A stretch of 64,000 nt of DNA from Pseudomonas monsensis (GTDB lineage Bacteria > Pseudomonadota > Gammaproteobacteria > Pseudomonadales > Pseudomonadaceae), in NCBI RefSeq assembly GCF_014268495.2, contig NZ_CP077087.1, positions 851,001 through 915,000 of the forward strand, given 5' to 3'. Positions 18,658 to 27,972 of the stretch are shown here, piece after piece (the first letter of the stretch is position 1; every line of letters begins with the position of its first letter). The notes under the pieces were generated by a model. The model did no database searches, had not been told where the DNA came from, and saw only the letters and a list, made by a program, of their open reading frames with translations. A program made the position numbers and the translations under genes.

Positions 18658-21225
18658 TCATGTCGCCAGTTCGAATATTTTCTGTGCGGTTTTGCCATCA
18701 ATGCTTTCGCGCCAGATGGGGGCATGCTCGTGTCCGCTTCGGGCGTCCCTGCGTTGCGAGCTAATGCCCAGGCGGCTCTGCTCGAGGGTCTTGAGGTGGC
18801 CGCCGCGTGCGGTGAAGCCCTGCTTCGGGCTGTTCATGCGGTCGTAGTGAAAGTGCGCGTGCCAGAGGGGGGCGCCGGTGCTTCTGTCGTTGAGCGAATA
18901 AACGTCGAGAAAGTGTTTGTCCGAGCCCTTGCCGGAGACCGTGCGTGGCTGGGTCTGCACCACGCTGATCTGTTCCTTGGCGATCAAGTAGGCCAGTCGG
19001 TCGGCGCTGAGAAACGCCTTGTCTTTGTACAGGCGAATCCGGATGTGTTCGCCTTCGCTGCGCAGGCGGAGGCTGTCCTGCTGCAGACGCTGGACGAAGG
19101 TGACGGTGTCGGCGTCGGTGCGATCGGGGGCGGTATCGATCTGTCTGGCGAGGTGATCGCAAGCGTCCGCCTTGCTGCCGAGAAACTCGACAATATTGGT
19201 GGCATTGCGTTTTTCCCGTTCGTCCTGCCAGGCCCGGTCGAGCCAGGATTGCGTGCGTTGCAGTTGCTGCCCGGCCTGTGCCCTGAGCGCTGGCAGAGGC
19301 GTGGCCTGCAGAGGCACGATCGGGCGCCACTGGCCTTCTTGCAGTGCGTAGGTATGCATGACCTGAACGGCGTCCACGGGGCTCATGACATCAATCACTT
19401 CCACGCCGGTCTCGGAGCGGCGCGGGCGCCCGACCTTGATCTTGTCGACCCCGTGGTGCCTGGCGCGGAAAACCCGTCGGAGGCTGGCGGGCGGTGCGCT
19501 GCGGTCCTGCGGCGGGATGAAGTCGAAGTCGATGGGCTGTTCGTGCGCCGGCAGCATCGACGTCTTCAGTAATTGCCGGTGATAACGGTTCAGGCTTTCT
19601 TCAAGTGTGGTTTCGAAAGCCTGGACCGCCTCGACGATCTTTGCGTGTGAACGGGCAGGCTCGGCGCCGGGCGGCAACGGCATGTGTTCGAACGCGGCGC
19701 GAATGGCCGTGCATTGGTCGAACAGGCTGCTCAGCACCGCAACGCGGGTTTCTTCCGGCATGCCCTTGAGTGCCCGGTAGGAGAACGTTACCTGGCCGAA
19801 CGAATACGCCAGGTACTTGGCATTGAAGTCATGGCTGGCCAGGGAGGTTGCGGCATCGGGCAGCGTGCGACTTTCGGCATAGACCCAGAAGGCGACGATT
19901 TCATGAATTTCTATCGGGTCGTACGCCGCCGCCTTCAACTCCTCCTCGGACAGGCGCCACTTGTGCAACAGTTCCTCGGCAAAATGCTCACGCTGTTTCA
20001 TGATTACCAGCTTGTCCGCCAGATGTGTGGCGACTGCGCGGTATTCGATGTCGGGGCCGCCGAAGATCGGGCCGTCGAGCAACTTGCGTGAATCGTTGGC
20101 GATCATCAACTGGTTGCAGGACAGGATCTGTCCCTTGCGCAGCGTGATCAGTTTGTTTTTGTAGGCCTCACGGCCCTTGATGGCGACGACGGCCTCCTTG
20201 TGTTCGAGGTGCAGACTGACGGTTTTTTCCAGTATTCCCAGTTCTCGCCGGTGCTGGTCTTCCAGTTGCACCAGGATGTTTCGCTCGTTCTGCTTGTCTT
20301 TGGCTGCCAGCCATCGGTATCCCAACTGATCGGTCATGGTGATCGCCTGCTCTAATTCCAGATCCATCAACCGCAGCTCCAAGGCCAGATCGGCTGAATG
20401 GCTGGCGGCGGACGTTTGCCCCCGTCTGCGCATCCCGCTGGTACCGCCCACCTGGGCGGCGACCCAGCCATGCCGCGCATCGAAAACGATCGGCTCCGAG
20501 CGCCCCGGGCGTGTCCCGATGTAAATATTGCCGTGGTCCCGGGCCACGGGATCTGCGGGATGAACGATGCGCATGACCGTCGACCTCGGTGAGGACGCGT
20601 CCAGATCATGCAGCACCTGATACGCGTGTTCTGCGATGACTGCATACAGCTTGCCGTTGAATCGGTACAGGCGATCCGTCCCGGGCTCGATACCGCTGAA
20701 ATCGAGCGCCGTACGAAAGGCTTCGAGGCGTGCGTCAGACAGGAGAAAAGTGGCCGGTCTGGCATCATCGAGCGGATGCCACAGCCGGCTCTGTGCATCG
20801 CGTATCAACACGGGGCCGGAGGGGCTGAGCTCACTGGGCAGGCGGGCCCGGTAGAGTCCCGTGTCCGGATCCTTCTTCACCAGCGCCACGCGGTCGTCTG
20901 GCAGGTCGACGTAGTAGCGTCCCTTGAACATCCGTAATCCCTGGTCATCGGCAGGCGGCAAGCGGATATCGGCGCTGTGCCAGTAATCTTCCAGCGATCG
21001 CATCTCAGGACGGTGGCTGACTGGCGTGGAGGACGCCGCCGTGATTGTGACCGCAGGCACGCGGTGAATGGCATCCAGATCAGGGCTGTCCGGCGTATAC
21101 CGGGCAGGGGCGCGCGCACCGGCGCTGGATACTCGCGTGCGCGGCGCTTGCCCGCTGACGACAGCGCCGGGACGTGGATGGACATCGACAATTGCCGTGC
21201 CCCTGATGGGTGGTTTCGGTGACAT
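18658..21225 (-). CDS. Large effector-like paralogue with shared AHFHY/GHLKTLEQ C-terminal domain (first gene)
   Basis: An 855-residue protein, probably the first gene of the three-gene operon. It is a full-length paralogue of the middle gene: proline-rich leader (KPPIRGTAIVDVHPRP), shared N-terminal domain (GRYYVDL, DPDTGLYRARLPSEL, SGPVLIRD, LWHP, then YQVLHDLDASSP and DPVARD), a long helical middle, an FDFIPPQ linker at about residue 570, and the C-terminal block FLDVYSLNDRS, PLWHAHFHY, GGHLKTLEQ, DGKTAQKIF. The histidines of AHFHY and GGHLK are conserved in both copies and are candidate functional residues. Function is not known; a role as a secreted toxin or effector is inferred from the NEL-bearing neighbour that shares its N-terminus. 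The ATG follows CAAGGATGAAGAA. Confidence 0.8.
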   Translation of the reverse strand: MSPKPPIRGTAIVDVHPRPGAVVSGQAPRTRVSSAGARAPARYTPDSPDLDAIHRVPAVTITAASSTPVSHRPEMRSLEDYWHSADIRLPPADDQGLRMFKGRYYVDLPDDRVALVKKDPDTGLYRARLPSELSPSGPVLIRDAQSRLWHPLDDARPATFLLSDARLEAFRTALDFSGIEPGTDRLYRFNGKLYAVIAEHAYQVLHDLDASSPRSTVMRIVHPADPVARDHGNIYIGTRPGRSEPIVFDARHGWVAAQVGGTSGMRRRGQTSAASHSADLALELRLMDLELEQAITMTDQLGYRWLAAKDKQNERNILVQLEDQHRRELGILEKTVSLHLEHKEAVVAIKGREAYKNKLITLRKGQILSCNQLMIANDSRKLLDGPIFGGPDIEYRAVATHLADKLVIMKQREHFAEELLHKWRLSEEELKAAAYDPIEIHEIVAFWVYAESRTLPDAATSLASHDFNAKYLAYSFGQVTFSYRALKGMPEETRVAVLSSLFDQCTAIRAAFEHMPLPPGAEPARSHAKIVEAVQAFETTLEESLNRYHRQLLKTSMLPAHEQPIDFDFIPPQDRSAPPASLRRVFRARHHGVDKIKVGRPRRSETGVEVIDVMSPVDAVQVMHTYALQEGQWRPIVPLQATPLPALRAQAGQQLQRTQSWLDRAWQDEREKRNATNIVEFLGSKADACDHLARQIDTAPDRTDADTVTFVQRLQQDSLRLRSEGEHIRIRLYKDKAFLSADRLAYLIAKEQISVVQTQPRTVSGKGSDKHFLDVYSLNDRSTGAPLWHAHFHYDRMNSPKQGFTARGGHLKTLEQSRLGISSQRRDARSGHEHAPIWRESIDGKTAQKIFELAT

Positions 21226-21385
21226 TTCTTCATCCTTGAAGGGTTGTCACATCGGCTGCCGATAATGGCTGGCCGATGGGGAGTCAGGTTGTGTGGCCGG
21301 TTTTGGCGCCTCAGGGGGGGCGAGACCGGCAAGGTATCGGCTCAAAGAGAAACCGACCATTGCCGTCGGAATTGGTCAAAATTTG

Positions 21386-21394
21386 TGCTATATT
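21386..21394 (+). promoter_or_regulatory. Extended -10 promoter for ygiQ
   Basis: TGCTATATT fits the extended -10 form TGnTATAAT with one mismatch. No good -35 lies 17 bases upstream. The transcription start would fall about 33 bases before the ygiQ ATG. Confidence 0.5.
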
Positions 21395-21433
21395 CCGCGC
21401 CCGCGATTTTTCATCTCAACACCGGTCGTCGAC

Positions 21434-23746
<2,313 letters not shown>

Positions 23747-23766
23747 GCAACACTTGAGCTGAACAG

Positions 23767-23792
23767 AACGCCAACCTTCGGGTTGGCGTTTT
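23767..23792 (+). terminator. Rho-independent terminator after ygiQ
   Basis: AACGCCAACC and GGTTGGCGTT form a perfect 10-bp stem closed by a stable TTCG tetraloop and followed by TTTGCGTTT. Confidence 0.88.
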
Positions 23793-23833
23793 GCGTTTCC
23801 GGGATTGGATTTATGTTGGCTGCAAGATCCATC

Positions 23834-24449
23834 CCCCTCACCCCAACCCTCTCCCCCATAGGGGGCGAGGGGGAAGGGAGCAGATCTCTGTGCTTTTCAA
23901 AATCGCAGTTCGGCTCGGAGTTTCAGGTCGGTGCAGCTCGCATGATCAACTCGGTCAGTCCCCTCTCTCTCCGGGAAAGGGCCGGGGAAGGGAGCCGATC
24001 TGAGTGCTTTTCAAAATCGAAGTTCGGCTCGGAGCTTCAGGTCGGTGTAGTTCGCATGATCAACTCGGTCAGCTCCCTCTTCCTCCGGGAAAGGGCCAGG
24101 AAGGGAGCCGATCTGTGTGCTTTTCAAAATCGAAGTTCGGCTCGGAGTTTCAGGTCGGTGTAACTCGCATGATCAACTCGGTCAGTCCGCTCTCTCTCCG
24201 GGAAAGATCCAGGGACGGGAGCCGATCTGAGTGCTTTTCAAAATCGAAGTTCGGCTCGGAGTTTCAGGTCGGTGTAGCTCGCATGATCAACTCGGTCAGT
24301 CCGCTCTCTCTCCGGGAAAGAGCCAGGGACGGGAGCCGATCTGAGTGCTTTTCAAAATCGAAGTTCGGCTCGGAGTTTCAGGTCGGTGTAGCTCGCATGA
24401 TCAACTCGGTCAGTTCCCTCTCCCTCCGGGAGAGGGCTAGGGTGAGGGG
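23834..24449. repeat. MITE-like element with five internal tandem copies of a ~114-bp unit
   Basis: A 616-bp non-coding block. Its ends are near-perfect terminal inverted repeats: CCCCTCACCCCAACCCTCTC at the left, and at the right a sequence whose complement is CCCCTCACCCTAGCCCTCTC. Between them a unit beginning GGGAGCCGATCTGAGTG and containing TTTTCAAAATCGAAGTTCGG is repeated with starts at about 23876, 23991, 24103, 24217 and 24331 (periods 115, 112, 114, 114). Each internal junction keeps a degenerate copy of the right-hand inverted repeat (CTCTCTCCGGGAAAG). Frames open across it are a by-product of the near-multiple-of-three period. It ends about 110 bases before the sigma54 promoter at 24556. 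Confidence 0.9.
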
Positions 24450-24496
24450 CTCTTCGCAACATTTACGTGCAATGAGGCCAAACCATTTCCCCGCAT

Positions 24497-24513
24497 CGCC
24501 CGATTTTGGTGCT
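24497..24513 (+). promoter_or_regulatory. NtrC-like binding site
   Basis: CGCCCGATTTTGGTGCT matches the NtrC consensus TGCACCATTTTGGTGCA at 13 of 17 positions, with an intact right half. It lies about 45 bases upstream of the -24 element at 24556, a possible enhancer position. Confidence 0.5.
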
Positions 24514-24555
24514 GTACTGCCCTGAGCATTCCGGGAAAGCGCCCAAGCCTGAGCA

Positions 24556-24571
24556 TGGCATAAGTCTTGCG
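24556..24571 (+). promoter_or_regulatory. Sigma54 (-24/-12) promoter of the transglutaminase/ATP-grasp operon
   Basis: TGGCATAAGTCTTGCG has invariant GG and GC dinucleotides with exactly 10 bases between them, matching TGGCAC-N5-TTGCW with T for C at the sixth base and G at the last. Transcription would start near 24582, 27 bases before the GTG start. Confidence 0.65.
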
Positions 24572-24608
24572 CGCTTTCGAATACGCTTGGGCTCGCAGGA
24601 GGCACGCC

Positions 24609-27600
24609 GTGTCGATTCATGTCGCATTGCATCACGTTACGCATTACCGCTACGACCGCGCTGTCGAACTCGGCCCGCAGATCGTTCGCCTGCGCCCGGC
24701 TGCCCACAGCCGCACGCGGATTCTTTCATATGCACTGAAAGTCTCGCCCGAGCAGCATTTCATCAACTGGCAGCAGGATCCCCAGGGCAACTACCTGGCG
24801 CGTCTGGTGTTCCCCGAGAAAACCGATGAGTTGCGCATCGAAGTCGATCTGCTGGCCGAGATGGCCGTGTTCAACCCGTTCGACTTCTTCCTTGAGCCCT
24901 ACGCCGAGAAAATCCCCTTCACCTATGCCGCCGATGAGCGCAAGGAGTTGGCGCCGTACCTCGAAACCCTGCCGCTGACGCCGACCTTCAAAGCCTATCT
25001 GGACGGCATCGACCGCACGCCGTTGCCGGCCGTGGACTTTCTGGTAGCGCTCAACCAGCGTCTGAGCGAGGACATCAATTACCTGATCCGCATGGAGCCG
25101 GGCGTGCAAACCCCGGAACACACCCTCGAACACGCCTCTGGCTCGTGTCGCGACTCGGCGTGGTTGCTGGTGCAATTGCTGCGTAACCTTGGCCTCGCGG
25201 CGCGATTCGTCTCCGGTTACCTGATTCAACTGACCGCCGATGTGAAAAGCCTTGATGGTCCGTCCGGCACCGAAGTCGATTTCACCGATCTGCACGCCTG
25301 GTGCGAAGTCTATCTGCCGGGCGCCGGCTGGATCGGCCTCGACGCCACTTCCGGGCTGTTCGCCGGCGAAGGGCATATCCCGCTGGCCTGCAGTCCCGAT
25401 CCGTCCTCGGCGGCACCGATCAGTGGCTTGGTCGAACCGTGCGAGTGCGAGTTCAGCCACGAAATGTCGGTGGAACGGATCTGGGAAGCCCCTCGGGTCA
25501 CCCAGCCCTACAGCGAGGAGCAATGGCTGGCGATTCAGGCGCTGGGTCGCCAGATCGATGCCGACCTGCTGGAAGGGGATGTGCGCCTGACCATGGGCGG
25601 CGAACCGACGTTCGTCTCCATTGATGACCCGGACGGCGCCGAATGGAACACCGCCGCCCTGGGGGCGGACAAGCGTCGGCTTTCGGCCGAACTGTTCCAG
25701 CGCCTGCGCAAGCGTTACGCACCGCAAGGGCTGGTGCATTTCGGGCAGGGCAAATGGTATCCGGGCGAGCAGCTGCCGCGCTGGTCGCTCAATTGTTATT
25801 GGCGCCGTGATGGCGTGCCGATCTGGCACAACGACGCACTGATCGCCGATGAGCAGCAAGACTACGGCGCTGACGGCGAGCTGGCCGGACGCTTTCTGGC
25901 GAGCGTCGCCGAGCGTCTGAAATTGCCCGCGCGCTTTGTCTTCCCGGCTTACGAGGACCATTTCTATTACCTGTGGCGCGAGGGGGCGTTGCCGGGCAAT
26001 GTCAGCGCCGAGGATTCGCGTCTGGAAGAACCTCTGGAGCGCGCCCGGCTGCGCAAGGTGTTCAGCCAGGGGCTCGACAAGGTCATCGGCCAGGTACTGC
26101 CGCTGGCGCGCACGGCCAAGGGCGATCAATGGCAGAGCGGGCGCTGGTATCTGCGTGACGAACATTGCCGTCTGGTCCCGGGGGATTCGCCGCTGGGCTA
26201 TCGGCTGCCGCTCGGTTCGCAGCCGTGGGTAAAAGCCGCCGAGTATCCGTTCATCCATCCTCAGGATCCGAATCAGGATTTTCCCGCGTTGCCGGATACC
26301 GCGCAGCTCAACCGCCACGCTGAACCTGCGAGCGTTGACGAGCGTGTGCCGCAGATCGACGAATCCGCCGACTGGCTGACCCGCACCGCGTTTTGCGCCG
26401 AAGCTCGCGAGGGGCGTTTGTACCTGTTCATGCCGCCGCTGGAGCGGCTCGAGGACTATCTGGAGCTGGTCGCGGCCATTGAGGCGACGGCCGCAGAACT
26501 GCGTTGCCCGGTGCTGCTGGAAGGCTACGAACCGCCGGGCGATCCGCGCCTGAGCAACTTGCGCATCACCCCGGATCCGGGCGTGATCGAGGTCAACGTG
26601 CAGCCGTCGGCAACCTGGGACGAGTTGGTCGAACGTACCGAGTTTCTTTATGAGCAGGCACGCCAGACCCGCCTGACCACCGAGAAATTCATGATCGACG
26701 GCCGCCATACCGGCACCGGCGGGGGCAACCATTTCGTGCTCGGCGGCGCGACACCGGCGGACTCGCCGTTTCTGCGCCGTCCGGACCTGCTGCGCAGCCT
26801 GATCAGTTATTGGCACAACCACCCGTCGCTGTCGTATCTGTTTTCCGGCTTGTTCATCGGCCCGACCTCCCAGGCGCCACGGGTCGACGAGGCGCGTAAC
26901 GATGCGTTGTATGAGCTGGAAGTCGCCTTCGCGCAAATGCCGGCGCCGGGCGAGGAGTGTGCACCGTGGCTGGTCGACCGGCTGTTGCGCAACTTGCTGA
27001 TCGACGTCACCGGCAACACCCATCGCGCCGAATTCTGCATTGATAAGCTGTATTCCCCGGACGGTGCCACCGGGCGCCTCGGTCTGTTGGAGTTGCGCGC
27101 CTTCGAGATGCCGCCCCATGCGCGCATGAGTCTGGCTCAGCAGTTGTTGTTGCGGGCGCTGGTTGCGCGGTTCTGGCGCGAGCCCTATGCGCCGCCGAAA
27201 CTGGCGCGCTGGGGGACTGAACTGCACGACCGCTTCATGCTGCCGCATTTCATCGAGCAGGATTTCGCCGACGTCATCGTCGAACTCAACAATGCCGGTT
27301 ATCCATTGCGCGCCGAATGGTTCGCCGCGCATCTGGAATTCCGCTTTCCCAAGGTGGGCGATTACGCGGTCAATGGCATCGAACTGGAACTGCGGCAGGC
27401 GCTGGAGCCCTGGCATGTGTTGGGCGAGGAGGGCACGGCGGGTGGCACGGTGCGTTATGTCGATTCGTCGCTGGAGCGTTTGCAGGTCGGGCTCAAGGGC
27501 TTGCCGCCGCAGCGTTACCTGCTGACCTGCAACGGCATCCCGGTGCCGCTGCAACCGACCGGGCGGATCGGCGAGTTCGTTGCCGGCGTGCGCTTTCGGG

Positions 27601-27884
27601 CCTGGCAACCGGCCAATTGCCTGCAGCCGACGATTCCGGTGCACGCGCCGCTGGTGTTCGACCTGCTCGACACCTGGATGCAACGTTCGCTGGGCGGTTG
27701 TCAGTACCACGTGGCGCACCCGGGCGGGCGCAACTACGAGACACTGCCGGTCAATGCCAACGAGGCGGAGAGCCGGCGCATGGCGCGTTTCTTCCGCATC
27801 GGGCACACGCCGGGGAAACTTCCGATACCGAATCCGACCGTTTCCGACGAACTGCCGATGACGCTCGATTTGCGACGTTTCTAA
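24609..27884 (+). CDS. Transglutaminase-like protein with DUF2126 C-terminal domain
   Basis: A 1091-residue cytoplasmic protein. The N-terminal third is a transglutaminase-fold peptidase-like domain with the catalytic triad visible as C180 (GSCRDSAW), H229 (DLHAWCEV) and D245 (GLDATSG). The remainder is the large DUF2126 region, containing GGEPTFVS at about residue 331 and FMIDGRHTGTGGGNH at about 700. In the comparative literature on ATP-grasp amidoligases these proteins are grouped with circularly permuted ATP-grasp and alpha-E proteins and proposed to make and process peptide-like products. The GTG start is set by AGGAGG 6 bases upstream and by family alignment; the open frame extends 14 codons earlier. 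First gene of a three-gene unit with a sigma54-type promoter. Confidence 0.9.
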   Translation: MSIHVALHHVTHYRYDRAVELGPQIVRLRPAAHSRTRILSYALKVSPEQHFINWQQDPQGNYLARLVFPEKTDELRIEVDLLAEMAVFNPFDFFLEPYAEKIPFTYAADERKELAPYLETLPLTPTFKAYLDGIDRTPLPAVDFLVALNQRLSEDINYLIRMEPGVQTPEHTLEHASGSCRDSAWLLVQLLRNLGLAARFVSGYLIQLTADVKSLDGPSGTEVDFTDLHAWCEVYLPGAGWIGLDATSGLFAGEGHIPLACSPDPSSAAPISGLVEPCECEFSHEMSVERIWEAPRVTQPYSEEQWLAIQALGRQIDADLLEGDVRLTMGGEPTFVSIDDPDGAEWNTAALGADKRRLSAELFQRLRKRYAPQGLVHFGQGKWYPGEQLPRWSLNCYWRRDGVPIWHNDALIADEQQDYGADGELAGRFLASVAERLKLPARFVFPAYEDHFYYLWREGALPGNVSAEDSRLEEPLERARLRKVFSQGLDKVIGQVLPLARTAKGDQWQSGRWYLRDEHCRLVPGDSPLGYRLPLGSQPWVKAAEYPFIHPQDPNQDFPALPDTAQLNRHAEPASVDERVPQIDESADWLTRTAFCAEAREGRLYLFMPPLERLEDYLELVAAIEATAAELRCPVLLEGYEPPGDPRLSNLRITPDPGVIEVNVQPSATWDELVERTEFLYEQARQTRLTTEKFMIDGRHTGTGGGNHFVLGGATPADSPFLRRPDLLRSLISYWHNHPSLSYLFSGLFIGPTSQAPRVDEARNDALYELEVAFAQMPAPGEECAPWLVDRLLRNLLIDVTGNTHRAEFCIDKLYSPDGATGRLGLLELRAFEMPPHARMSLAQQLLLRALVARFWREPYAPPKLARWGTELHDRFMLPHFIEQDFADVIVELNNAGYPLRAEWFAAHLEFRFPKVGDYAVNGIELELRQALEPWHVLGEEGTAGGTVRYVDSSLERLQVGLKGLPPQRYLLTCNGIPVPLQPTGRIGEFVAGVRFRAWQPANCLQPTIPVHAPLVFDLLDTWMQRSLGGCQYHVAHPGGRNYETLPVNANEAESRRMARFFRIGHTPGKLPIPNPTVSDELPMTLDLRRF

Positions 27885-27972
27885 TTCCTGCGCGACGTGC
27901 GGATTTTTCGTATATCCGGGCGTCATCTGCCTGCGTTAGTCTGACCGTTCCTTGCTGTCTGCCGAGCTTTCC

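Noticed and set aside
23834..24449. CRISPR array
   Set aside because: The units are contiguous ~114-bp repeats with no unique spacers, and no cas genes are present.
23783..24525. Open frames across the 114-bp tandem repeat (repeating SECFSKSKFGSEFQVG)
   Set aside because: The open frame follows from a period near a multiple of three; units of 112 and 115 bases break it, there is no ribosome site, and the block is bounded by terminal inverted repeats.
24726..27926. 1066-codon open frame antisense to the transglutaminase/DUF2126 gene
   Set aside because: Composition is arginine/glutamine-rich with no family features; it is a shadow of the plus-strand gene.
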